Origin: Nanobdellota archaeon
Lineage (GTDB): Archaea; Nanobdellota; Nanobdellia; Pacearchaeales; GW2011-AR1
Direction of reading: 5' to 3'
Assembly: GCA_018830525.1 (NCBI GenBank)
Contig: JAHJSH010000029.1
Coordinates: forward strand, 169,697-218,583
Length of the DNA: 48,887 nucleotides
The first letter of the stretch is position 1; every line of letters starts with the position of its first letter. A program made the translations under genes and the position numbers. Under the pieces are notes generated by a model. The model searched no databases. It saw nothing but the letters and a program-made list of their open reading frames with translations, and was not told the DNA's origin. Positions 1-9,500 of this stretch are shown here, one piece after another.

Positions 1-2
1 CT

Positions 3-293
3 ATGTTAAGAATAAAAAGAATGAGCGAGGTTGTTGGACGAAAAGTCTATACTGATTCTGGAGACCTTTTTGGAATGGTCGAGGAAGTTAACTTAATTGA
101 TAATAAGATTGATGGGTGGAGAATCGTCGTGGCTCGGGAGTCTGGGATGATTGAAGTTCTTGGTGGTGCTCGAGGGATTATTGTGCCTCATCAGTTTATT
201 AAGGCTATTGGAGATATTTTGATAATCAATAAGAATGCTGTTCCGGTTCAGGCAGAGGACGACGATATGCCTTTAGAAGAAGAACTAGCTTAA
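3..293 (+). CDS. PRC-barrel domain protein
   Basis: 96 aa ORF; MSEVVGRKVYTDSGDLFGMVEEV...RGIIVPHQFIKAIGDILII is PRC-barrel-like. Confidence 0.75.
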   Translation: MLRIKRMSEVVGRKVYTDSGDLFGMVEEVNLIDNKIDGWRIVVARESGMIEVLGGARGIIVPHQFIKAIGDILIINKNAVPVQAEDDDMPLEEELA

Positions 294-380
294 ATGTTAG
301 TTCATTATTAAATCTTAGATTTGCTGATGGGTTGGTTTAATCGTGGATAATTTTAAATAATCCCTTCTTATAATGTATTT

Positions 381-3083
381 ATGAAAAAGAGTTCGGAGTC
401 CTTTCAGAATCCTTTCATGTTTTTCTTGCTAGGCTCGAAAAAGAGAGGGGTTAGTGCGATTATTACTGCGGTTCTAATTATCTTGATTACTATTGCTGCT
501 ATTGGAATTATCTGGATGGCGATTGTTCCGCTTTTGAAAATGGATACTCTTTGTTCGGATATTTCTTCGCGAGTGAGTATTGATACTTCAAAAGGATATA
601 CTTATTATAATTCTGTTTATGATGTTATGGCTGTTCAGGTTAAACGAAATCCTGGGGGGAGTGCAAATCTTTCAGATGTAAGAATCACAATTAGTTTTGG
701 GGGGGGTTCGGGAAGTAAGATTGTTCCAGCTCCCGGGCCGGGTCAGGCGAGAGTTTATTTGTTTAATTTGAGTAACTTTGAGGGCGAGCCGACGAAGGTT
801 AGTGTTGCTCCAATTTTTTCGAAGGGGCGGAAGAAAACTGAATGTCCGGTTAGTTCTTTCTTGGAAGCCCCTTTCTTGAATGGAAGTCTTTCTGATGGAG
901 ATTATATCCTTTTTGGTGCTTGTGTTTCAGATGGAGATTGTGATGATGGGAATGATTGTACTTCGGATAGTTGCGGGGAAGAAGGTGAATGTGTTTATAG
1001 TTTGGTTACCAATGGTCTTCCTTGTCTTGGTGGAACTTGTCAATTTGGTGTTTGTGTCGAATGTTATACTTATCCTTTCTTGGGTCGTGTTGGTTATTGG
1101 AGTTTGAATGATTCGTTTGGCTTCGCTGTCGATAGTGTTGGAGATAATGATGGAAGTGTTTTTGGGAATACTCGGTTGTTGATGCACTTTGATGATGTCG
1201 CCGGGGCGACTTCGTTGTATGATGATGCGGTTGCTTATTGGAAGTTTGATGATACTGGTTTGGTTGCTGTTGATGAAAGTGTTAATGGAAATGATGGGAC
1301 TGTTGTTGGTGGGGTAACTGTTGGAGTTGATGGTGAGTTTGGGTCGGCTTATGAGTTTGATGGGGTTGATGGGTATGTTGAGGTTGGTGATGATGATAGT
1401 TTGGATTTTGGAACTGGAGACTTTACTGTTTGTAATTGGTTTAAATATAATACAGCAAATGGTCAGCAGGTCTGGTCAAAGAGGATAGAGTTAAAAGAGG
1501 ATATGGAGATGCAGATAGCTGGTAATCAATTAATTATTACAACAAGTTATGGCGAGTCTAAAGATTGGATTACTGTGGGTAATATTTTTGAAGGTGTTTG
1601 GTATTATTCATGTGTAGTACGGGATAATGGGAATGTTAGTTCATATGTTGATGGGGATTATAAAAATAGCACGTTTAATGAAGATAATGTTTCTACTTCA
1701 TCAGATTTCTATATTGGGAAGGATGGTGTGGCTGACCTGGAATTTTTCAATGGCTCAATCGACCAAGTAGCAATCTGGGATAAAGCATTAACTCCTTTGG
1801 AGATTTCTGAGATTTATAGGGAAGGGCTTGTGCGGGATGAGACGGCTTATAGGAATAACGGGCGGTTTAATGATAGTTCGGATGTGAAGGTTGTTGCTGG
1901 GGTTAGTGGTTTGGCTGGGGATAAGGCTTTGGAGTTTGATGGTGTTGATGATTATGTTGAAGTTGATGATGGGATTTTTACAGTAACTCAATCAGAATTG
2001 ACTTTAAGTTCTTGGGTCTATATTAATGAATTTAACTTGGGTCTATCGGGAGGAGACACTTCAACCCCCCTTATTTCTAGTTATAATAATTATGATTTGG
2101 GAAATGGGAAGGGGTATATGTTGAGAGCATTTCATAGAAATCTTAATGGTGAAAATACCTTGAGTTGGAAATTTAATATAATGGATGGCGGTCTTGGAAA
2201 AAGTATTGATTGTTTTACTCTCGGTGTATCTGCGTTTGAAGCTGATTATAAAAACAAATGGATCAACATTGTTGGGGTTTTTAAGGGAGATGACTATATT
2301 AAATTATATATCGGGGGACAGGAATGTTTTTCTGATTCTGCACCCAGTCAAATGATTCCAGATTTAACTTCTCCAGTGTGGGTTGGAAGGACTGGAGTTA
2401 ATCCAGGTTTCCTTAATGGCTCAATAGACGAAGTTGCAATTTATTCAAGGGCATTGACTGCGACGGAGATTGGGGAACATTATGATGAGAAGAAGGCGCA
2501 GTTTGTTGATTGGGGTGATGGTCAGGTTGGGGGTGCGATGGAGTTTGATGGAGTTGATGATTATGTTGATTTGGGAACGGCCGATTCTTTGAATGTTAGT
2601 AATAGCACTCTTAGCGCTTGGGTAAAAATCAATTCTTTTAGTACTGATGATAATGTCGGACAAGTGATAGCTTCAAGTTATGCCGTAAATTTGGGGGGGG
2701 CTATATTTTATTTAAACGGGAATTTGCAGGGAACTGGTGCATTACCTGGATTTAGGATGTTTGGAGGTATTGATCCTATTCCTAGTGCATTAAGTTCTGA
2801 AAATTTATTATTAGATAAATGGTATCATATTGTTGGTACTTATGATGGGACCAATATAAACATTTATACTGATGGGGACTTAAAAGACTCTAGATTATAC
2901 CTTGATGGAAAGGGATTTAATCAGTTTATTATTGGTAAAGCATCTTGGTATGATGGGCATTTTTTCAATGGCTCCATCGACGAAGTCTCTATTTGGAGTA
3001 GGGCATTATCGAAAGACGAGATTGAAGCGATTTATAATTTGGATAAGGGTGTGGGGATTTGTTCTTACCTAACTTCGATTTAA
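381..3083 (+). CDS. Pilin-like surface adhesin: class III signal peptide, Cys-rich DGNDCTSDSC segment and three LamG/concanavalin-like domains
   Basis: N-term KKRGVSAIITAVLIILITIAAIGIIWMAIV; three copies of (A)xEFDGVDDYVEV ... F(F/L)NGSIDEVAIWxxALTxxEIxxIY; upstream TATA-like ttttaaata about 25-30 bp before ATG. Confidence 0.8.
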   Translation: MKKSSESFQNPFMFFLLGSKKRGVSAIITAVLIILITIAAIGIIWMAIVPLLKMDTLCSDISSRVSIDTSKGYTYYNSVYDVMAVQVKRNPGGSANLSDVRITISFGGGSGSKIVPAPGPGQARVYLFNLSNFEGEPTKVSVAPIFSKGRKKTECPVSSFLEAPFLNGSLSDGDYILFGACVSDGDCDDGNDCTSDSCGEEGECVYSLVTNGLPCLGGTCQFGVCVECYTYPFLGRVGYWSLNDSFGFAVDSVGDNDGSVFGNTRLLMHFDDVAGATSLYDDAVAYWKFDDTGLVAVDESVNGNDGTVVGGVTVGVDGEFGSAYEFDGVDGYVEVGDDDSLDFGTGDFTVCNWFKYNTANGQQVWSKRIELKEDMEMQIAGNQLIITTSYGESKDWITVGNIFEGVWYYSCVVRDNGNVSSYVDGDYKNSTFNEDNVSTSSDFYIGKDGVADLEFFNGSIDQVAIWDKALTPLEISEIYREGLVRDETAYRNNGRFNDSSDVKVVAGVSGLAGDKALEFDGVDDYVEVDDGIFTVTQSELTLSSWVYINEFNLGLSGGDTSTPLISSYNNYDLGNGKGYMLRAFHRNLNGENTLSWKFNIMDGGLGKSIDCFTLGVSAFEADYKNKWINIVGVFKGDDYIKLYIGGQECFSDSAPSQMIPDLTSPVWVGRTGVNPGFLNGSIDEVAIYSRALTATEIGEHYDEKKAQFVDWGDGQVGGAMEFDGVDDYVDLGTADSLNVSNSTLSAWVKINSFSTDDNVGQVIASSYAVNLGGAIFYLNGNLQGTGALPGFRMFGGIDPIPSALSSENLLLDKWYHIVGTYDGTNINIYTDGDLKDSRLYLDGKGFNQFIIGKASWYDGHFFNGSIDEVSIWSRALSKDEIEAIYNLDKGVGICSYLTSI

Positions 3084-3148
3084 GTGGCGAGGTTAAGTTC
3101 TTAGTTAATTTTAGGAATATTTAAATAGGATTTAGGTTTGTGTAGTGT

Positions 3149-3637
3149 ATGGGAATATTTGCTAATGCTTTTTTTACGGAGATGCTTTTGCCGTTCTTAC
3201 TTGTGTTCGTCGTAGTTTTCGCGATTCTTCAGAAGTCTAAGATTCTTGGGGAGGGGAAGGCGCAGATTGATTCACTTGTTGCGATGGTTATCGGTCTACT
3301 TTTGATTGGTGTAAGGCAACCTCGAGAGATTATTGTGAATTTAATGCCGTGGATGGCGGTGGGTGTTGCGGTGATTTTGGTGTTCCTTATATTATATGGT
3401 CTTGTGGCTGGGGATTTGTCTAAGGCTCCCGACTGGATGAAGATTACTTTTGGAACTCTTGCAGGATTGTTTACTATTGGTGTTGTCGTATATGTTACCG
3501 GTTTTTATAATGTTATTGGAGATTGGTTTTCTGATGGGACAAGTGGAATTTGGTCTAATGTAATTATGGTTATCCTCGTGGTTGGGGCTATGGTTGTTGC
3601 AGTGGTTACTGGGAAGAAGAAGAAAAAGGACGATTGA
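3149..3637 (+). CDS. Multi-TM membrane protein, paralog 1 of 3
   Basis: LLPFLLVFVVVFAILQKSKILGEGKAQIDSLVAMVIGLL; TATA-like atatttaaata at about 3117. Confidence 0.7.
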   Translation: MGIFANAFFTEMLLPFLLVFVVVFAILQKSKILGEGKAQIDSLVAMVIGLLLIGVRQPREIIVNLMPWMAVGVAVILVFLILYGLVAGDLSKAPDWMKITFGTLAGLFTIGVVVYVTGFYNVIGDWFSDGTSGIWSNVIMVILVVGAMVVAVVTGKKKKKDD

Positions 3638-3675
3638 TAAGAAACATATATAAATGAGTTTTTTCTTAATTGACT

Positions 3676-4203
3676 ATGGGAATTACAGGGATGGTTACAA
3701 CTGTTACTGATGTGTTAAATATCTGGAACGATATTGGGGTGTTTTCTTATGTGATTCCGTTTCTTTTGATATTTGCAGTTATTTTTGCTATATTGGATAA
3801 AACCAAAATCCTAGGAGATAATAAGACTATTGAGTCTATTGTGGCTGCGGCTATTGGTTTGCTTTCTTTACAATTTGATTTTGTTTCGGAGTTCTTTGCA
3901 GTTATTTTCCCTCGGTTTGGGATTGGAATTTCAATATTTATTGTACTTCTAATTATGTTGGGTTTCTTCTATGGTGATGGTGAGTTGAAGAAAGGAAAGG
4001 TTGCTTGGATTGGTTGGACTGTGGGGATAGGAGTTGTTCTTTGGTCGCTTAGTGCTTGGGATCAATGGTCTGGAAATTCTGGCTTTGGTGGTTTCTTTGT
4101 CGAGAACATATGGTCGATTATAGTTCTGGCAGTCTTAGTTACAATAATTATTGTTACAGCTAAATCTGGGAAGAAGTCTGGTTCTTTGGGTCCGGTAAAG
4201 TAA
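3676..4203 (+). CDS. Multi-TM membrane protein, paralog 2 of 3
   Basis: SYVIPFLLIFAVIFAILDKTKILGDNKTIESIVAAAIGLL; ATG at 3676 preferred to the TTG at 3670. Confidence 0.7.
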   Translation: MGITGMVTTVTDVLNIWNDIGVFSYVIPFLLIFAVIFAILDKTKILGDNKTIESIVAAAIGLLSLQFDFVSEFFAVIFPRFGIGISIFIVLLIMLGFFYGDGELKKGKVAWIGWTVGIGVVLWSLSAWDQWSGNSGFGGFFVENIWSIIVLAVLVTIIIVTAKSGKKSGSLGPVK

Positions 4204-4683
4204 ATGGTAGCAGAAGCATCTGTTTCAGTGGTTGGATATTTTATGCCTATCTTTGCATTTTTATTAGTCTTTATTGTAATCTATGCCCTTTTGTTTAAGA
4301 CGAAAGTTCTAGGAGAAAATCAACCTGTCATGCTCTTTATCTCCTTCATCTTGTCTAGCTTTTTTATTGTTCAGGCTTCATTAGTTGAGTTTGTTAAATT
4401 TACTTCGGCTTGGTTTAGTGTAGTTATTATTGGAGTTTTCTTTTTGATTGCATTGCTCGGATTTTTGCCCGGGAAAGAGCCCCTTTCATTTTTAGGTAAG
4501 AATAATTGGTTTTCTTGGGTTCTCTTGGGATTAATTGTGGCCTTCTTTGTAATCTCTTCGGCTTATGTTTTCAATTGGGCACTTAATTGGGGGATGGTTC
4601 AGGAATGGTTTGATACTGGTTGGTTTGGAATGATTCTTCTCCTTGCTGTTGCCGCAGTTGTTTCTTGGAAGATTAAGAAGTAA
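4204..4683 (+). CDS. Multi-TM membrane protein, paralog 3 of 3
   Basis: YFMPIFAFLLVFIVIYALLFKTKVLGENQPVMLFISFIL; directly abuts paralog 2. Confidence 0.7.
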   Translation: MVAEASVSVVGYFMPIFAFLLVFIVIYALLFKTKVLGENQPVMLFISFILSSFFIVQASLVEFVKFTSAWFSVVIIGVFFLIALLGFLPGKEPLSFLGKNNWFSWVLLGLIVAFFVISSAYVFNWALNWGMVQEWFDTGWFGMILLLAVAAVVSWKIKK

Positions 4684-4694
4684 ATTTATTCATC

Positions 4695-4770
4695 AATTTC
4701 TTGGTAAAAAATTTTTTATGTGTAGAAGCACACTGCGAAATTTGTTCTCTGTGAAATTTACTGACTAAAA
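4695..4770. repeat. Intergenic long-hairpin element, copy A
   Basis: aatttcttggtaaaaaattttttatgtgtagaagcacactgcgaaatttgttctctgtgaaatttactgactaaaa aligns by eye over its whole length to 31154..31229; same central stem-loop TGTGT-AGAA-GCACA. Confidence 0.6.
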
Positions 4771-4797
4771 TAACTTTTTGTTAAGGAGGGTTTAGGA

Positions 4798-5583
4798 TTA
4801 TTTAGCTAACTTTCTTAACTCATTAAAATTATCAACTAGCGGGTTCATTAATTTTGAAACGGTTCCGTGAAGATTGTTTAGGTCTTTGTGAATCATCGCG
4901 TTGCTTTCTCCGAATTCTCCAATTTTTCCGATGATTGCTTGTTGGAGTTTGTCTATCGAATTTTCAATTCTCTTTAATCTATCATCGATGTCATCAACCT
5001 TTTCTTGGATTGCATTTTTGAATGAAACTAAGTCTCCAGTTTTTTCTTTGAACTCATTTAGTTTTTCTATGACAACTTGTTCGGCAATTTCTGAAATTGT
5101 TTCGGTATCTATTCCCCCTTGTGGTGCGTAATAATCTTGGTCTGAATATGCTTGCGGAGTTTCAGGGTAGTAGTAATCTTGGCCTCCGTCTTGGGGAGGA
5201 TATGCTTGTTGTCCATCTTGCGGAGGATAAATTTCTGGACCGGGAGCCATTGGAGGTTGCATCTGTTGTGCTTGTGGTGGGCCCTGGGGGGCTTCCTCTT
5301 CAAGTCCTGTGCTCATCATTGATTGTTGCATTCCTGCCTGGTTTGATAGACCCCTCCGTGCTTGCATCTGTGGGGCTTGGGCTGGGGGTTGTATCGGAGG
5401 GGCTTGTGTTAAATGTTTTCCCATCCCGGGGGCGGGTGAAGAAACTGCAGCCTTAACTCTTGCTTGATTTAACGAGTCATTAATATCTCTGAGGGGAACA
5501 CCTTCGTTCTGTAATCTTGTAGAAATTTCTCCATCATCCATCCCCTCTCTTTGTAGTCCCATTATCTTTTCTAATACATCCAT
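4798..5583 (-). CDS. Protein with Pro/Gln/Tyr-rich linker and C-terminal coiled coil
   Basis: PQMQARRGLSNQAG...YPPQDGQQAYPPQDGG then heptad-like IAEQVVIEKLNEFKEKTGDLVSFKNAIQEKVDDIDDRLKRIENSIDKLQQ; possible pilus/archaellum accessory. Confidence 0.65.
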   Translation of the reverse strand: MDVLEKIMGLQREGMDDGEISTRLQNEGVPLRDINDSLNQARVKAAVSSPAPGMGKHLTQAPPIQPPAQAPQMQARRGLSNQAGMQQSMMSTGLEEEAPQGPPQAQQMQPPMAPGPEIYPPQDGQQAYPPQDGGQDYYYPETPQAYSDQDYYAPQGGIDTETISEIAEQVVIEKLNEFKEKTGDLVSFKNAIQEKVDDIDDRLKRIENSIDKLQQAIIGKIGEFGESNAMIHKDLNNLHGTVSKLMNPLVDNFNELRKLAK

Positions 5584-5638
5584 ATTATTCTGTGGGTTTT
5601 GTAGTTTTTATTTCTTTACCTAAGGCACTAACAGTTTC

Positions 5639-6058
5639 TTAAGGTTTCAACTTTCCTTTATTTAGTTGAACTTCATTCATACCTTCTTTCTTAGATAGTT
5701 TTGCATCTATTAATTCTTCAACATCCTTTCTCCTCATAAATTCTAATGGTTGGAAATCTTTTAACATTCGCTCAATTATAACTACTTCATCTCTTTTTAC
5801 AAACTTATTGACTTCAGAAAGGAGGTTATTTGAAATTCTTTTTATTTTTTCTAAGTCTTTTTTTATCTCCAAGTTTTCTTTTTTTATCTCCTTTAATTCG
5901 TCTTCTAGTTCTTGTCTTGATGAAATTAAATTTTTTCCCAGAAGTAAAACTCTTTCCCTGATTAATCTATTTCTTTCATCGATGTCTCTAAGTCTAGTGT
6001 TGAAGTCTGCTAAAAGAAATTGAACTTGATCACCTTGTGGAGTTGGAGCCTCTGCCAT
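5639..6058 (-). CDS. Coiled-coil protein
   Basis: QELEDELKEIKKENLEIKKDLEKIKRISNNLLSEVNKF; same strand and adjacent to the preceding coiled-coil gene. Confidence 0.6.
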   Translation of the reverse strand: MAEAPTPQGDQVQFLLADFNTRLRDIDERNRLIRERVLLLGKNLISSRQELEDELKEIKKENLEIKKDLEKIKRISNNLLSEVNKFVKRDEVVIIERMLKDFQPLEFMRRKDVEELIDAKLSKKEGMNEVQLNKGKLKP

Positions 6059-6200
6059 TTAATTTGTTGGTTACAGAAGTTTATAATTCTTTAGGATATG
6101 GAATTCATATTGGGAACAATCTGTTATTGTAAATAAAATCTAATGGTTTTATCACACATACATTTTAATATAAGACATCCATTATTTTTTAATAGAGAGT

Positions 6201-6398
6201 TTGGAAAAAAAGGCTGATGTCTTTGATGCGATTAAAAGAATTGGGGTGATTGTGTTTCCTTTTATTGTGGGGTTGGCTACATATGCAGTTTCTAAGAATT
6301 GTGGTTCTCTTGATCCTGCAGTTGTTGGTACTCTTGTATCCGCCCCGGCTTTTGTTTATTCTCGGCTAGTTATTGGTAATGACTATAATCTTTTTTAG
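6201..6398 (+). CDS. Small membrane protein (TTG start)
   Basis: IGVIVFPFIVGLATYAVSKNCG...; TATA-like cattttaatata about 35 bp upstream. Confidence 0.45.
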   Translation: MEKKADVFDAIKRIGVIVFPFIVGLATYAVSKNCGSLDPAVVGTLVSAPAFVYSRLVIGNDYNLF

Positions 6399-6517
6399 AG
6401 AATCAATTATACATATATTTTAATATGTGTTTTTGTAAATTATACTGGGGTGACTAAAAATAAACTTTAGAAAAGTTTTACGTTTTTATTTGCCAGATAG
6501 GGGGGAGAAAATAAAAA

Positions 6518-9500
6518 ATGATGTTTAAACCGGGCGCGCCATTGTATTCTTATGAGATTATTCGGGAATCTGGGGAGAATGTTATGTACATTAATTATCT
6601 TGGTGCGAACTTTACTCCTTCCTTGATTGAATCCCCAATTGTGATGGCTAGGACGCTTGATAACCTTAAGGAAGATTCAAATATTAGTCGAATTGTTTTT
6701 GTCCAACAGAGAAATTATTCCCATGACTTTACACAGGTGAAAATGTTGATTGAAGTTTCCAACCTTTTTGATTTTTTAATTAATCGGGAACGAATCGTTT
6801 CTCCTGAAAAATTATCTCATCTGGGCAAGGATTATTATGTTGCTTATGCTTTTTTGAATCATATTCTTAATGAGGTTTTGAAACAAGATCCGATTTTGGC
6901 TTATAGGGAATTAAGGAGCGCGATTTTTGAACAGAAAGCTTTGTTGGGGGAGGGGGGAGATAATGAAGACTATATTCGGGTTTTGGAAAAGGTTGAAGGT
7001 TATTTTGAAGATTTATTATTGGTTAAAAAGTTGAAGCCTTCTTTTGATTCTTATTCTTCCGGAGATAGGGATATTTATTCAGAGGTTTTTAGGGCGGATG
7101 CGATGCCGAATTTTACCTTTACTCGAATGGTTGCGCGAATCCCTGACGATGCTGAAATTATCAAACAGTATGAAATAGCGGAAGGGCCGGATAAAAGTTT
7201 GGTTACTATTTTTGAGCGTCCGAATAAAGCGAAGCTTGTCTATCACTTGTCACCTCCGGAATATAGTCTTAATGAGGATCATCATATGTTGTTGAATCTT
7301 GCACGGCAGGTTTTAATTGAGCATCGGCCGTCCGAGGAAGAATTTAATGATCCGGAGCGGACTCGGCAGGTTTTTCTTAATGTTGCTAGGGATTTGCTTT
7401 CAGATTTGGCGCAGAGTAAGAATCTTAGTTTGAATTACATGGAGTTGGGGAAGTTGGCGAATATTCTTGTGAGACATACGATTGGTTTTGGAATTTTAGA
7501 AGTTTTGCTTCAGGATGAGAATTTACAGGATATTGTTATTAACGCTCCGGTTAGTTTAAGTCCGGTTTTTGTAAGGCATAATGAGTTTGATGAGTGTGTT
7601 ACTAATTTGATTCCTTCTCAAGAGGATGCGGATTCTTGGGCGGCAAAGTTTAGGATGATTTCGGGTCGGGCGCTTGATGAGGCGAATCCGATTTTGGATA
7701 CTAATTTGGAATTGAAAAATGCGAGTGCTAGAGTTGCAATTATCCAGCAGCCACTTTCTGCAGGAGGAATTGCTTATGCTTTGAGGCGACATCGTAGCAA
7801 ACCGTGGACTTTGCCTTTATTTATTAAAAATAAAATGATAGATAGTTTAGGTGCGGGACTTTTGAGTTTTATGGTTGATGGGGCTCGAACGATGTTGGTT
7901 GCTGGGACAAGAAGTTCAGGTAAATGTGTTGATGGGGATACATTGATTCAATTAAGTGATGGAGGAATAAAAAAGATTAGAGATTTGGTTGGAGAGAAGA
8001 AGAAAGATATAGAAGATGGAGAGATATTTAGTCCAAAAGAGAAATTTGGGGTTAAGTCTTTAGAAGGAATGAAAATTAGTGAGAAGGAAATAAGTGATGT
8101 ATGGAAGAGGATTTCTCCTGAAAAGGTTATTCAAATAAGAACAAGAAGTGGAAAGCAGATTATTACTACAAAAGAACATCCTTATTTTATTTATGAGGGG
8201 GGTATAAAAAATAAGAGGGCAGATTCTCTTGAAAAAGGTAATTTGATTGTTAGCCCGCGAAATTTGAAATTTGATTTAGATGAACAGAAAATTAATTTAA
8301 AAGATAATAACTATTTAGTGAATGAGGGGGGGGTAAGTTATGTTCTGAAAGGCGGAACTAATTCTCAAGAAGTTTTATTTCCAAAAACAGTAACTAAAGA
8401 ATTAGCTGAAATTATTGGAATGATAATCGGTGATGGGCATTTGGATGAATGTAAATTAGAATTTCATAATCAGTCTATTGAATTAAGAGAGAGGTATATT
8501 AAATTGTTAAAGATGTTTGGGGTGAAATATAGAATTTTTGATTCTCATACTACAACTGTTGTGCAAGTAACTTCTAGAATGTTAAATAGGTTATTGAGAG
8601 ATGTTTTTGAAATTCCTTTTGGGAAAAAGTCTGATAAGGTTGTTATCCCTCAAATAATACTAAAATCTAATAATAATGTTTTGGCAAGATTTTTAAGAGG
8701 GTATTTTGATTGTGATGGTTATGTTCCAAAAGACAAAAGAGACTTGGAGATTGTTAGTGCAAGTAAAATGATGGGGGAGCACTTGAAGCTGGCACTTTTG
8801 CGGTTTGGCATTACACCTTTTTTGAAGATTAAGAAAATTAATGGAGAAAATTATTATAGAATATTGATTAGAGGAAGTTTTGTTAATGATTATGCTAAGA
8901 ATATTGGTTTTTTTCATCCATTTAAAAAAAATAGATTAGAGCAAATTAGTTGTAGGGATTTTATTGAAAATTCTAATACTGATGTAATTCCTGAAGGTAA
9001 TGAGATAATTAAAAAGTTAAGAAAAGAATTAAGGGTTTGTCCACAGGATGTTAGAATTGTTACTGGAAAAGATTATTGGGCTTATGAAAATGATAAATAT
9101 AGGGTTACAAGGAGTTGGTTTAGAAAACTTGTTTATTTTTACAAAAACAGGTTTGATAATTTGAAGACTATGGGGGAGGATATTGTGAAGTTAAAGAATT
9201 TTGTTAATTTCAATTATACTGATTATTTGGAAAACATCAATAAGTTGAGGAGTTTACTCGGAGTTTCTTATTCTTTCTTGGCAGGAGAATTGGGTATGTC
9301 TGAGGCAGGCATAAGAAAAATTTTGAAAAATAAGAAAATTAGCAATTATGGGGTTTTAATTAAAACTTTTGGTTTGTTTAGATTTTTGAAAGAAAGGTAT
9401 GATGCAGTTTTTGGGTTAAAAGGAAATGGTTTGAGGGTTGATTGTATCCCTGAATTAGTTAAAGAAGGGGTTGTTAGTTATGCAGAAATAGGGAGGGAGT

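Noticed and set aside
927-1187. Minus-strand ORF inside the LamG adhesin gene
   Set aside because: Shadow ORF: low-complexity I/T/N/S translation opposite a well-supported coding frame; no recognisable motif.
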